From assembly GCF_003265705.1 (NCBI RefSeq), contig NW_020313005.1, forward strand, positions 19,908,412 through 19,972,411: DNA of 64,000 nucleotides, in the 5' to 3' direction. This document shows positions 51,384 through 63,921 of the stretch, in pieces. The position numbers were made by a program, and so were the translations under genes. The first letter of the stretch is position 1; every line of letters begins with the position of its first letter. This DNA comes from Callorhinus ursinus. Lineage: Eukaryota; Chordata; Mammalia; Carnivora; Otariidae. The notes beneath the pieces are model-generated. The model saw only the letters and a program-made list of their open reading frames with translations. It was not told where the DNA came from and did not search any database.

Positions 51384-51571
51384 TTTTTAAATATTTATTT
51401 ATTTGACAGAGAGAGAGACAGCAAGAGAGGGAACACAAGCAGGGGGAGCGGGAGAGGGAGAAGCAGGCTTCCCGCTGAGCAGGGAGCCCGATGTGGGACT
51501 CAATTCCAGGACCCTGGGATCATGACCTGAGCTGAAGGCAGATGCTTAACGACTGAGCCACCCAGGCACCC
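51384..51571 (-). mobile_element. Can-SINE
   Basis: Antisense SINE with the duplication GTGCATGATCTAGTT on both sides (about 51366-51380 and 51572-51586). Confidence 0.95.
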
Positions 51572-52641
51572 GTGCATGATCTAGTTTTTGTCTTGCAACC
51601 TGTCTCTAGAAATATATGCAGATTTGAAATCTGTCTTGTATGCATCCATTAGTTGATGACACAGTGGTGACTTCCATTCTCTTACCCGCAATTATAAAAA
51701 GTTTTGCAATAACAGGAACTTTGGCTATGGGAGTGGTTCTACATATGGTAAAACTGCCCTTATCCATTTCCAACAGGCAAATGCGTTTGAGGAAAAGAGA
51801 TAATCCTTTGATTATAACCAACATAAGTAATATCTGTACTTTAACCAATTTAGCATGGCAGCCGATGTTAACTTTCAAGTTAGCAGAAGTCTTTCTTTCT
51901 CTTTAGTCCTTTTCTCTCCCTATCTCAAAGTGCTATTTGCTAAGATTAGGCAAGAGACACAACCAAGGACATACTGGGGCACACCCAAACAGAATCACTG
52001 GAGTCAAACTCGAGCTTTACAGTTTCACCTGGGTCATCACAACCATTGCCCATCAGAAGGCTGAGGGAGGAATCCACAGAATATACGGAAAAACGCACAG
52101 CATGAGATAAGTATGTGGTGGTACTGTCCTGCCTCCCATGGAAGGAGTGAGAGGAAATCAAAGTCCTTTAAAAGGGAATTGAATACTTGGCTGTCCTAAT
52201 ACCAGAACTAATAATGCCCAACCAGAAATAATGCTTCCCTTCTGCTTACGTCAGGCACTCTCCCTTGTAAAATCAAGGCACCATATTCAATAAAGCCTTC
52301 ATATCAATTCCACGTCTTTTCCAGAAACTCTAGGAGCAGAGGGTAAGTACATCCTTATTAAAGTGGATCAACTCTCAGGAAGAACGACGCCGGAAGTGGC
52401 CCTGGCCTGGTATCTCACGGTGTGTTAGGATTGTCCTCCACAAGGTTTGACAAGGAACAAACTCCAGACTGTACTGAGCAGGTTGCACATCTGGTTAAAT
52501 GTTACATGTTTCTTAGGAACAATAAGCCGTACTACCTATTAAAGTGAATGTAAAGACCCAGATAAAATTCTTCCACCACTTTCTGAGCCCAACAGAGCTG
52601 GGGGCGGGGCCACGGGGCAAACGGTCAGGGACGCGGAGGAA

Positions 52642-52743
52642 CATGGCAGCCACGGGCGCAAATGGCGGAAGAGCTGGTGAAGGAAATGGGTCACTTCTTA
52701 GAAGAGATGGTTGGCTAAAAATTTTTAAAAGACCTATTTCATA
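52642..52743 (+). other. Short island ORF with strong start context
   Basis: AACATGG has A at -3 and G at +4 and opens a 33-codon frame beginning MAATGANGGRAGEGNG. The ATG coincides with a YY1-like element, so it may be a promoter motif rather than a start codon. I do not recognise the peptide. Confidence 0.2.
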
Positions 52744-53431
52744 AAGCGACGGATTTCCCTTTCTGAAGCGCAAATCCTTCTTACATCTAGGGCTAGAATA
52801 TATCTCCAGAGGTTATCCTTCTGGACCCAGACGGGTGGCCTAAACCGCTTTTCAGGTCCAACGTGAACCTCCCCAACCCCTGCTCATCGTCCCCCTTGGC
52901 TCCTACCCACTGAAGCCGCAGTGGAAGCGAAATCACGACTCGGGGAACTTTATCAGTCAATCGCCTCTTATTATTGAATTCTGGGCTTCCTGGCTTAAGG
53001 AGAGTCTCTGGCTCGTCGTATTTGGGGGTTGGCGCTCACGAGCCGGACGGTAGGGCGCTAAGTGCCCACGGCGACGCGCAGCCGACCCCGGGCGGGGTGT
53101 CCTCGGATCCTCGGATCCGCGGGGAGGAATGGAGGGCGGGGGCTTCACACTTCGAAGCTCCTCTGGCCCTGCCACACGGTCCACCCGACTGGCCCGGGAC
53201 GCAGCCGTTTTCACCCCGCGGCCGCCGACGACCCCACAGCGGTGCGCGCTCAGGAGGCTCCCGGATCAGCTGCCCCACCCCTGGGCCGTCCGGCCCCTCC
53301 GGCTCTCCTGCTCGAGCTCCCCCACCCCCGCCCCCGCCCTGCCCTGGCCGGGCCCCCTCCCCGCCGGAGGCCCCCTCTCCTGGCCCGGCCCGCTGGGGGG
53401 TCCGAGCCCCCAGCCCGCAGCGGCGGCTCAC

Positions 53432-53720
53432 CTGCGCGGAGCGCCCCGGAGCCTTCCGCTGCCCGCGTCGAGCGCCGACTGCTGCAGCCACCCGGCAGGT
53501 GCGAGCGCCCGACCCGCCCTCCCCACCCCTGGCCGCCTCTCCCCGCCCTCGCGGGCGTGCGGGGCCTCCGGTCTCAATGCCCGCGCTTCCCTCCACGCCC
53601 CTGACACTCCCGCCGAGGTGTTCCCTGGCCCCAAGACACGCCCTGAGGTGTGCTCGGACGGGGGCCGGTTCCTGGGCACTCAAGGCCAACTGCGACCAGC
53701 CGTGACCTCCTGTGATGCAA
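53432..53720 (-). other. Candidate non-coding first exon of TMEM45B (donor at 53432)
   Basis: On the minus strand the island contains GCGCAG|GTGAGC with the exon edge at 53432, a consensus splice donor followed by about 25 kb to the acceptor at 28169. The upper limit (transcription start) is not visible, so 53720 is only the island edge. A second minus-strand donor-like site (CTCT|GTAAGT) lies near 53726. Confidence 0.35.
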
Positions 53721-54149
53721 AGCACTTACAGAGCCTGGGAGGCGGCGAGGATTCGGGGCCAGAGGCTCTCACAAGGAAGGCTGTTTACCGAGCCAATCAT
53801 CGCGGTGAACACACCGGCGAACTAGTCACGGATCTCCCTCCAGCAAAGGAAGCCTGTGGTGTCATATCCTGGACCAGAGTCCGATTTTCTGGTTTAAGCT
53901 TAGTGTCACATGGATTCCTTCCTTCGTTCATGCTGCCAGATCTGCCGCACGTTAGATGCGCACAGTTCCAGGTGCTGGAGGAAGAGCTGCGAAGGAAAGT
54001 CCCTGCTGGAAGGGGCTCCCTTCCTACGAAGAAACGCAAGACTTTCTTTGTATTGTCATGTGGTCTCAGTGCCCCTATCTGTCAGTTAAGGTGTTGGCCT
54101 CGTAGTTTTCTACTCTTATTACTCATAATACCCTGCGGAAGTTAAAACT

Positions 54150-55300
54150 TACCCCTTAGCAAGAGCTAAGGCTCCACTTCAGACCTACTGATCAAAATCT
54201 AGGGAGGAGTGAGGGCAGAAGGACCTGTTAAAAGTTATCTAGGTGACCGCAGGAAGTCAGGGTTGAGAACCTCCCTTCTAGATCTCTAAGATGCCTTCCA
54301 GCTTATTCCATTGTTGTCAGTCCTGGAAACCAAGAAAGGGTTCATGGAAAAGATGCTCTATGTAGGTTTTAAAGAAAGAAAGGCAAAGGATATACAGGAG
54401 CAAGGCGGCAGGGCACCGGAGCCCAGCTATGGCTTCTTTTGATCAAATTGCTTTTCTTTTCTATAAAGTCAGAGGAAGGCACTTCTGAGAATAAGGCATC
54501 AACCTGAGCAAATCTTTCCTCCATGAAACAGAGTGAATGAGGCCTATCAAACAGAGTGAATGAAGCGGAAGATAATGGCAGAAGCACTGCTATCAGTTAA
54601 AAGGCTAATTGAGCCACACAAGTCAGATGGATAATGTGCCAGCACCAGGAGCTGGGAGAGCACCTCTTTTATTTCCCATCAGCTTAGGAGTTTATCTAAC
54701 TAATGCCAGGCCTCATCTTGGCATTTGCTCACATCCATTGTTTTTGAAATGGGTGACAAGGTGGAGTCCTGGGTGTCTGTTACCCTGGGGAACTCTGTTC
54801 CCTGTTACTAGATCCCTGCAATGGTCAGGCGGCTTTCTCTTAAGTGATGTTTTCCTCTAAGGCTATGAGGATGAAACAGATGGGTGACCTCTCAGTTGTA
54901 GTTACTGGTGGGTAGAGATGCTTCTTAATACTGAAAAATTGGAACTAAGAAAATTATATCTGCCTCAAATTATCATATCCAAGTGTCAGGACAAACTAGT
55001 TTTTGCCAAGTAAGTTTGACTGCCTTTAACTTGGCAAAATAACACAAATCAAGTAGCTTAAATCAAAGAGTTAACAAAAGATAAATGATTAATATATCAA
55101 CTGCCATAAATTAATACAAGAACAGCTACCAATTATGATAAAGCCATTTAATATAACAATGAAACAGATTAGTGTCTAGAAACAGATCCAAGGATGTCTT
55201 TTAATTCAATGGGAAATTTTTACTTTATAAATACTGCTGACATAATGGGGTATTCTTTTGGAAGATCTTAATCATAGACTTGCTCATTATCAAATCTCCC
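54150..55300. other. Upstream single-copy DNA
   Basis: AT-rich sequence without recognisable gene, RNA or young element. Confidence 0.5.
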
Positions 55301-55319
55301 CTGGGCCATCATGATCCTA

Positions 55320-55690
55320 ATTGGGCACATGGCCATCCAGAATGAGTACCATTTTTTCTAGCCTCCCTTTTAGCTAGGATGGGTTATATGACTAAGTTCG
55401 GGACAATAGGTTGGAAGCGGAAGTGGTACTGGCTACTGCTGGGTGGAGTCTTGAAAGGAAGGGGACATGCCCATCCTCTCCCCTGACCTGTCCTACTGAC
55501 TGGAATGTGGAGATGGTCGTGAGCCATCTTGGAAAATGAATGGTGAAGTAAGGGGATGAAAGGAGTCTGGGTTCTATACCAGTCCTGGAATGCCCATCTC
55601 CAGATGGTTATATGAAAGAGACATAAAATTATATCTGGTATGAGTCCCAGTGATTGGAGGTTTTTGTTACATGCAGCCAAATCCATACCC
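55320..55690 (+). repeat. Ancient interspersed repeat
   Basis: 'TCCCTTTTAGCTAGGATGGG', 'TATATGACTAAGTTCGGGAC' and 'CTACTGCTGGGTGGAGTCTT'. Same family as 49755. Confidence 0.5.
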
Positions 55691-56029
55691 TAACAAATGC
55701 AGAGCATCTTTCCTCCTTGCTTTAGACCATGAATAAACAAAAGTTGAAGATGGATTAAAGAAAGATCTAAATATACTATTTACTTTGCCCAGTAATTTCA
55801 ATTTGAAGACTTCATTGTACAGGACTAATACATCATAAGAACCTCCTTAAAGATTTGGACTGCAGCATTATTTATAATAGCAAGTGTTTGTCAATGTGGG
55901 AGTGGTTAAATACGGTATAGCATGTCTTTTTATGATATAGTGTGCAGTTATTAAAAAGACTGAATTTGATTTGTATTTATGGACCAGGAAAATAGTCATG
56001 GTATATTGTTTAAGTTAAAAAGTTTGCAG

Positions 56030-57785
56030 AGTGGTGTGGGATTTTTTTTGGTGTGTGTGTGTGGTAAAATATACATACCATAAAAATTACCATTTTAGCC
56101 ATTTTAAATTATACACAAGAGGGGTATCAATTGCATTCACATTAATGTACCATCATTACCACCATCTATCTCCAGAACTTTTTCATCATCCTGTACTGAA
56201 ACTCTATACCCATTAAGCAGTAAATACACATTCCTCGGTCCCCCAGACCCTAGTAATCACTTTTCTAGATTCTGTCTCTGAATTTGAGTACTCAAGGTAT
56301 CTCATAAAAGTGGAATCTGTCCTTTTGTGTCAAGCTTATTTCACTTAGTATAATGTCTTCAAGCTTTGTCCATGTTGTAGCATGTATCAATTTCTTTCCT
56401 TTTAAGGCAGGAATATATATGACATACACTACATATAATGTGCTACATTTTGTTTATCCGCTTATCTGTCAATGGACCTTTTGATTGTTTCCATCCTTGG
56501 TATTGTGAACGATGCTGTTATAAACCTTGGTGTACAAGTATTTCTTTCGGTTTCTGCTTTCAATTATTCAGTGTATATACCCAAAAATAGTGCTGCATCA
56601 AATGGTAATTCTATTTTTTTGAGGAACTGCCTTACTGTTTTCTGGAGCAGCTGTACCATTTTGCATTCCCACCAGTAGTACACAGGGTTCCAATTTCTAC
56701 ACATCCTAGCTAACACTTGTTTTCTGTTTTTTGATAATAGCCATCCTAATGAGTTCGAAGTAGTATCTCATTGTGGTTTTGATTTGCGTTTCCCTAATGA
56801 TAATGCTGGTGAATATCTCTTCATGTGCTTATTGGCCATTTGTATATATCTTCTTTAGAGTAATGTCTATTCAAGTGCTTTGCCCATTTTTGAATAGGGT
56901 ATTTTGTTGTTGTTGACTTTTAGGAATTCTCTATATATTTGGTACTAATCTCTTATCAGATATGTGATTTGCAAATATTTTCTCCCATTCTATGGGTTGC
57001 CTTTTACTCTGTTAGTGTGTATTGATACAAAAAGTTTTAATTTTGATAAAATCCAATTTTCTGTTTTTGCTTTTGTTGCCTATGCTCTTGATGTCATATC
57101 CAAGAAATCACTGCCAAATTTAAAGTGATGAAGATTTTCCCCTATGTTCTCTTCTAAGACTTGTATAGTTTTAGCTCTTAATGTTTAAATCTTTTATCCG
57201 TTTTGACTTAATTTTTGTATATGGTGTTAGATAAGGATATAACTTCATTCTTTTATGTATGGATATCTAGTTTTCCCAGTACCATTTGTTGAAAAGACTG
57301 TCCTTTCCCCATTGAATCATCTTGGCACTCATGTAAAAAAAAATCACTTGACTTTATATGCAAGGGTTTATTTCTGGGATCTCTATTTTATTATGTCGAT
57401 CTCTATGTCTTTATGCCAGTACCACTCTGTTTTGATTATTGTGGCTTTCTAGTGAATTTTAGGTTAGGAAGTACAAATCTTCCAAATTTGTTTGTCTTTC
57501 TCAAGATCGTTTTGGTTATTTGGGATCCTTGAATTCCATTTGAATTTTAGGACGGATTTTTCTATTCCTGCAAAAAAAAAAAAAACTCCTTCGGATTTTG
57601 ATAAGGATTGCACTGACTCTGTAGATTGCTTTGGGTAGTATTAAAATTGTCTTTCAGTCCATGGACACAAGATGTCTTTACATTTCTTTATGTTTTCTTT
57701 AATTCCTTTCAGCAATGTTTTATAGTTTTCAGTGTACAAGACTGTCACCTTCTTGGTTAAATTAATTCCTAAGTATTTTATTCTT
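56030..57785 (-). mobile_element. Antisense L1 3' part
   Basis: About 1.75 kb in continuous antisense order, from AAAATATACATACCATAAAA through 'TATTGTGAACGATGCTGTTA' and 'TTGATGTCATATCCAAGAAA' to 'AATTCCTAAGTATTTTATTC'. Interrupted only at its right edge by a SINE. Confidence 0.85.
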
Positions 57786-57950
57786 TTAAAAAAATATTTA
57801 TTTATTTGAGAGAGAGAGAGAGGAGGGGCAGAAGGAAAGAGAGAGAGAGAGAATCCCAGGCAGACCCCCCCACTGAGCTCGGAGCCGACGAAGGGCTTGA
57901 TTCCACGACCCTGAGATCATAACCTGAGCCAAGAGTAAGATGTTTAAATG
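57786..57950 (-). mobile_element. Truncated Can-SINE
   Basis: AAAAATATTTATTTATTTGAG to CATAACCTGAGCCAAGAGTAAG. The tRNA-like head is missing. Confidence 0.85.
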
Positions 57951-57959
57951 ACATACACA

Positions 57960-58840
57960 CACAGGTGCAGGGTGTGTGTGTTACATGTATGAGTAGAAAG
58001 GAAGGTGTGGAAAGCTACCTTGGTAAACTCATGAGAATAACACTGGACCGGAGAGAGAACTTCTTTTCAGAAGTGTGCTCCAAGCTGACGGGCTGGTGAG
58101 GGTGAAGGAATCTAGATTGGAGCGTATGTGATGACCATCCCAATGATGGCCTCAGAAGCAGCAGAGCAGTGGGGACTGATGTTTGCTCCACTCATCCTCT
58201 TGCAGAAATTGTGATTGGCCAGTGCATGAAAGGAAACGCTGTGATGGATTGGACTTAAGAGAAGCACGAGTGGCTCAAAATGAGCAGCACTAGGCATCTC
58301 TTGTGCAATACTTCATAATCATCTCAGTCACGCTTTCCAGTTTAGTTGTGGGTGTGGTGAGCAGTTCATGTGAGCTTTGACAGGCTTTGTGCAGGTACAG
58401 TCACAGAGTGCTTCCCTGCCTGGTTGTGCAACGATCTCTTGCTTCCTGCCTTGGGGCTTTTTTTGAGGCTTGCAGGATGTAGAACATTGGCAGGACTCCA
58501 CTCGGTGGTCATGAATGTGCAACGGGGAATTTGGGAAGAATAAATGCCCATGAAGCCATAATCCATCAATGGGGAATAGTATCTAAGCAACAAATGCTTT
58601 CCTTTTCGTCCCATGGGTGGATAGTTCTGATACATACTTTAAAAAATTCCTTAAGAAGTACCAGTCAGAAAAAAAAGTCCCAGTGGCCAACTTGTCCCTC
58701 CTTCCTGTGACACTCCCCTCATCTTTCACTCCTGCTCTCTGGAATCACCTACCCAAATATACTACCTGTACACAAACTTTTTTCTCAGGCTCTGACTTGG
58801 GGAAACCCAGGTAAGAATAAGAGCTTCGTCTAAAAGCCAC
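57960..58840 (-). other. Unrecognised segment with open minus-strand frames
   Basis: Minus frames at 58635-58366 and 58522-58328 overlap but are short and in different phases. The first contains 'YYSPLMDYGFMGIYSSQIPR'. It could be a frame-shifted processed pseudogene. I cannot name a parent, and no poly-A or target duplication was found. Confidence 0.25.
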
Positions 58841-58950
58841 AGAAGCTAGCCTGAACGAAGACTCTAAAGATGGGGCAATTTGAAAATCCAATAGAATACC
58901 AACCATTTATAAAAACATAGTGATATTCAAAAGACAAAGATAAATAAAAC

Positions 58951-59470
58951 TGTTGGGTAGAACACTACACAGTCCAAGGAGAGGACTCTAACTGCACAGA
59001 GGATAGCAAAGCTCATCACAATGTCAGCTACCGGAAATAGAAATCCACACATTCTGCCCACTGCATCTTGGTTTCAGAGTCAGCAAAGAAAACACAACAC
59101 TGTAAGGCACTGGACAGAACAGTGCTTTACTCACATAGAGAAGAGACAGATCAAATAGGGTGCCTCTCTGGCCCTGGCAGCCAATGTAGACCAACTGGTT
59201 TATATGCACCCCTCTCATGCCAGGGCAGAAGGACCCCAGCTCCTCCGCCATAGAGTGTGAGAAACTGAATGCTGGGGTGTGCCTGAGGGGCACTGATGCA
59301 CAGTCTCAAGCAGAACAAAAGAGCACACACTGAGTCTGAAACAGGGAAAAATGTTCCCGCACAAGGCTGGAAGCCCAGCACAGTTGTGTGGGCTCTCTGT
59401 CTCTTGGTGAGGAAGTATTCTAGGCCTAAGACCCATCCTTATGAGGCCTTGGGGGTTGAAAGACTGCACA
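58951..59470 (-). mobile_element. ERV 3' LTR (of minus-strand provirus)
   Basis: Aligns by eye along its length with 63312-63814. The plus edge starts TGTTGGG, so the element ends in CA. A TATA-like GCATATAAAC on the minus strand lies near 59200. The left flank is AAAAC. Confidence 0.8.
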
Positions 59471-62400
59471 TGAGACTGCCCTTCTTAGCTTCCCCCTGCC
59501 CCGATCCTCACCCATCCACTGAAACAGCAGATGAAACATATCAAATCCAGCAGGACCATTGCCCACCTTGAATTAGGAGGTGAAATTGGGGCTCATGGGG
59601 CTCCTAAACCACTTATTATATGGATGTGGTTGGCTGCCTCTCTGTCATTTTGAGACAGTATTTCACTAGGGTTATTAGGAGGACCAGACTCAAGAGGATG
59701 GTCAGGCCTCCCTGGAGGATGGTCCTCAACCAGGACCCCCAAGTGCTCGTGTTATTTCAACTAAAGACATCAAAGTCTAAGGGGATCCGTGAGCTGAAAA
59801 CCATTCCATTGGAGCCTGGATTTTCTACAGTTTGGTTTCTACCTTCCCTGAATTATTGATACATTACACAGCAGGAGATGTTGGCAATAGCACGGACACC
59901 ACCCTGTTCCATCACCGCCATGGCTAGTGAGTTCGCTGAGAATAGCGTGGGGAGTAGTGTTAACTACCTCTGCCGTAGTTAATGACATACCATTTTTTCC
60001 AGGGCATGTGAGCCTATGCCAGGTATGAAGACACAGTCAGCAGAATGGAACTAGCTATCCAATTGTTTTTCTTGTAGTGTCTCTGGCAAACCTGCAATGT
60101 ATCCCAATTGTGGGGCCCTTCCAATTTAGAATATCATTTTGTACCAACACCCGAGAACCCTGAAATTCCAAAGAGCAAGCCCCATCTGAGGGTGACAAGC
60201 ACTTTATAGGCCAGTGTACCCCTTAGAGAACATCTAACTCAGAGGAACACCCATCACTCTGGTCAGGGAGCACTCTTTAGAAGAGTCTCTATGCCAATTG
60301 TATGAAGCTCGTGTCTGGTTTAACTACAGGTTAGGTGGTAAAGTAAAGTTGCATGATGTACAACGGTCCTGTACTATTAGTGATATTTGAAGTCTGCCTC
60401 TCGATAGATGTCTATGTTCAAGGAAAGCTTCATGCATGGGGTACTAGGTGCCCTATGTGTTTGAACTTGCACTGAGGGTGTTAGCCTCTGATCAGAACCA
60501 CTGATGGCTTGGGACCCCCGTCAGATAAGCAACAGGCCACATGTGGACTATTTGAGTCTGGGGTAAGTGCTCCAAATATGTGGATTGCAGATCCTGCAAC
60601 ACTTCAAATCTCCTTCTTCTTTGGATGAGTTGTGTCCATTGGCAAGAATCCCAAGACTGCACTGCCTCCTTAGTCTTGACATCTTCCAGCATCTTCCTTG
60701 GGCCTTGGCATTTTCTCGCATCTGAAATGGACTTCCATGTCCAGTTCATTGATGTATCCACTGGGCTACTGTTGTTACCCATGGGGCACAAGCTTGATAG
60801 GCATGAGAGTTCATTCATGATCCATTTTTAAAAGTCCTTTGCCATGAGCATTACCATATATTTTTCCTTTCCAGGCTGCTGACATAGTTCTTGTCCCCAG
60901 ACATGGAACCCCTTGATAGTCCAATCATTCAGTTGTCCCTCTCCTGACCGGATGACTAGGCCATTGGCAATGACCCACAAGTTGGTAAAAATGTAGCAAG
61001 GCTTGGTGGTGTGGGTGGCTTACACAACCATCACCACAACCATCACCGGAGTTCAGCCCACTGAGCAGAATGTCCATATCCAGTCCCAGCCAAAAGATGG
61101 CCACTGTTGGCTAAATGGTGGCCATAGCTGCAAGGACTCTGTCTGTCTTTAATTTTGCAGAGTCATCAGTGAACTGTGCCACACGGTCAGCAGGCATATC
61201 TTTGAATCTTGGGCCCTGGGTAGCCGTGCAGGTTGGGGCAAAGCATTCCTTGTGGGTTGCTCAGTCCTTCCTGGTAAGCTGGCTTGTCCAGGCTTACCAG
61301 GCCTCACCTTGGTTATACCATTTCTACTTAATAATTGAGCTCAATTGAGCTTGTCCAATTTTATTGGTGGAGTCCGTAAGCACCCAAGCAAAAATGGGCA
61401 GTTCAGGTCACAGAGTCACATGCCGTGCTCTGGCTCTGAGATGTTTCGTCTCTACCAGTGCCCGAGAGCAAGCAAGGAGTTGCTCTTCAAAAGGTTTCTC
61501 TGGTGGCTGCCTTAAGCAACTTATGGTTTCAAAATCCAAGAGGCCAGCACCCCCTAGTGGAAGTTTTTTGTTGCCTAATCAGCATGTGTGGAGGTCAGGG
61601 ACACGGATGGTGTCTAGGCTCTGAGGGTCCCAGGGCAGCGGCTGGGCCAGAGCTTGTTGAAGAGCTTTCAAGACTTGCTGCTACAAAGGACCTGATTCAA
61701 AACTGATAACCTTGTGGGTCACCTTAACTAGGGGGAACAAAAGAACATCCAAGTGGGGTACATGCTGTCTCCAGTACCCAAAAAGGCCTAGGAAATATTG
61801 GACCTCCTTTTTAACAGTGGATGCCATTGGAGCCAATAATTCCTTTACTCTATCGAGGGTACTTCTTTGGCTTTGTGCCCAAGTGACCCGTAGGAAATGC
61901 ACCTGCTCTGTTGGGTCCTGTACTTCCTCTGGGTTTATAGCCCAGCTGCCACTAGTCATTGTATCAGTGACTAGTTGCAGTGCCACTTCCACCTGTTTTT
62001 TGGTGGGCTTTCCAGCTAAGATGTCACTGATGTAATGGACGGCCGAAACTCCTGTGGTGACCTGGGTTTGTTGAAGGTCAAATCCCGCCCAGTGGTGGCA
62101 TATTGAGCATATGAGCATACGAGCACCTGTCTGCCACGGGTCATCTCATTTACCCCCAAATGTCCCAAAGTCATTCATTTTCAGGTCCTTATGGCACCAG
62201 TATCCAAGAGCCCCATAAAAGTCTTGATTTCTCTCTTTTCCCTTTTTATCCTGACAGGGGTACAAGGCCACTGACCCACAATGGGGACCTGAAGAGCTCA
62301 GCCCCATCCTTAACTGTGCCCTCCAGCCTGAGACATCTGGGTCTGCAGGGTCCCTTCATCAAATGTTAACACCAGCCTTGCTGCATGAGATTTCCCTGGC

Positions 62401-63311
62401 CTCTGTCCATATGTGTCTTTCAGGTTTTGTATTTCATTCGCAAAGAAGGATCTTATTTCAACAGTTTTGTGTTCAGCGATGTCATCAGTGGTTTAGCACT
62501 GAGTGCAAACAGATCTTATTTGAGGCCCCCAAATGAGCAGGATGGGGTGGAACTTCCTGCACAGGACTCCCTTCCCTTGGACATCACCAGTGACCCTGTT
62601 GGTTCACAACCTCGGGAGCGTCCCACGTGAAATCTGAAACTGGTCCCCATACCCGGAGGGCTGGAAGAGACTGAAGAAAGAAGCAGGCCATTCTTGATTG
62701 GTAGATGGCAGGTTTAACAAGCAAGGGAACTTAAATATGAGACTTGTCTTGGGCAGCTACAAGATGAATAGGTCTCTATACCTACTTACTGAATCTTAAG
62801 TTTATATGGATGCCTTCCCTGGGTTCAGTCATGTATACCATCCAGATGGTCTCAACACCACATCACCATCTCAAGGCTATATATTTGGGGCAGCTTCTGG
62901 GAGCTGGAAAGGTGAGCAGGATGCACATTCTAAGGACAGGGAGGGGCTGAGGAGCCTCCCATTGCCTGAGTCCAGCTTGCAAGTCAACCGGCAGTCATGT
63001 CGTTCAATGAACTCCCCCAACAGACCCTTGGGATACCGTGAGAGTTGGCTGGTGGTGTGGCAATGAGAGAGGGGCCAAGAGCTAGGCCATAGGTTTTTTT
63101 CTTAGGACCCACCTCTTGTATCTCTGCCTTCACCCATTGCACCAGCTCAGTCCTATCGACAGGGAGATTTTCTACATCCCATTTATGCTTATAAGGCAGA
63201 GGAGAGCAGCCCATGATCCTTGAGGGGCTGGCACCACCTGGGACAATGGGGCTGACAAGCCCTTGTGCTTCCACCATGCCATAGTTGGCGACCCTGCTTA
63301 CTATGCCAAAC
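59471..63311 (-). mobile_element. Decayed endogenous retrovirus interior
   Basis: Between two matching LTRs the minus strand keeps retroviral order. A gag-like or leader frame sits near 63277-62984. Reverse-transcriptase and connection sequence at about 62118-61681 has a YISDILAG box, where the first catalytic Asp of YxDD is Ser, and FLGLFGYWRQHVPHL. RNase H-like sequence with a VANGL motif lies near 60990-60830. An integrase-like start is at 60620-60490, and a hydrophobic env transmembrane anchor near 59720-59620. Stops and frameshifts break every gene, so it cannot make functional proteins. Family class is not decided; the pol phrases recall class I or class III ERVs. Confidence 0.8.
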
Positions 63312-63840
63312 TGTCAAGCAGAACACAGTGAGGGGAGGACTACAACTACCTAGAGGATAGCAAAGCTTATCACAACACCAGCCACCTGGAGTAGAAGTCC
63401 CAACACTCTGCTCACTGCATCTTGGTATCAGAGTCACCAAGGAAAACACAGCACAGTAGAGCACTGGATGGAACAATGCTTTATCCACACAGAGAAGAGA
63501 CAGCAAGGTCAGCTCCAATAGTGTGTGTCGGTCCCCCATGGCCACCAAGGTCCCCCTCCACTCCTGACAGCCATTGCAGGGCAATACGTCTGTATGCGCC
63601 CTTCTTGTCCAGAGTGGAAAGACCACAACTCCTCCCCATGGTGTCTGAAATACTGAATGCTGGGGGTGTGCCTGAGGCCATGGACACACATGTTTAAGCA
63701 GAGGAAGGCTATCAGCCTGACACAGGTGTGTGGGCTCTGTGTCTCTTGGTAAGGAAGTGGTCCAGGCCCAAGGCCCATTCTTAGGGTGCTGACTGGGGAT
63801 TGAAAGACTGCACATGAGATTTCCTTAACCAACAGGAGCA
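63312..63840 (-). mobile_element. ERV 5' LTR (of minus-strand provirus)
   Basis: Homologue of 58951-59470, sharing for example GAGGATAGCAAAGC, CACTGCATCTTGGT and TTGAAAGACTGCACATGAGA. The outer edge is 63814 by shared similarity or 63840 if the GAGCA end is used, in which case AAAC flanks both sides of the provirus. Just inside, a TGG lies within about 3 bases of the LTR end, as expected for a primer-binding site. Confidence 0.8.
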
Positions 63841-63921
63841 AAACTAGTCAGATAGTTTTGGGGGTTGCTGGGGTGCCAATTCATTAGTAACTAAAGGGAA
63901 GGAATTAAGCATTTATCCTAC

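Larger units (their letters stand above)
52570..53720. promoter_or_regulatory. CpG island, candidate distal TMEM45B promoter
   Basis: GC-rich, CpG-rich sequence stands out sharply from the AT-rich surroundings. There are two dense parts, 52590-52680 and 53030-53660. Motifs include GGGGCGGGGCC (GC box) near 52600, an ETS-type CCGGAAGTGG just upstream near 52390, and YY1-like AACATGGC and AAATGGCGG at 52638-52670. TMEM45B needs an upstream non-coding exon on the minus strand, and this is the only CpG island in the window upstream of it, about 25 kb away. That fits the large first intron I would expect from human. Strand and target are inference. Confidence 0.6.

Noticed and set aside
53036..54145. 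Several long open frames on both strands (up to about 340 codons) in the CpG island
   Set aside because: High GC removes stop codons in every frame. Composition is Pro/Arg/Gly/Ala without domains, and frames overlap on both strands.
61115..62640. Plus-strand frames over the ERV interior
   Set aside because: The retroviral similarity is only on the minus strand; these are shadows.
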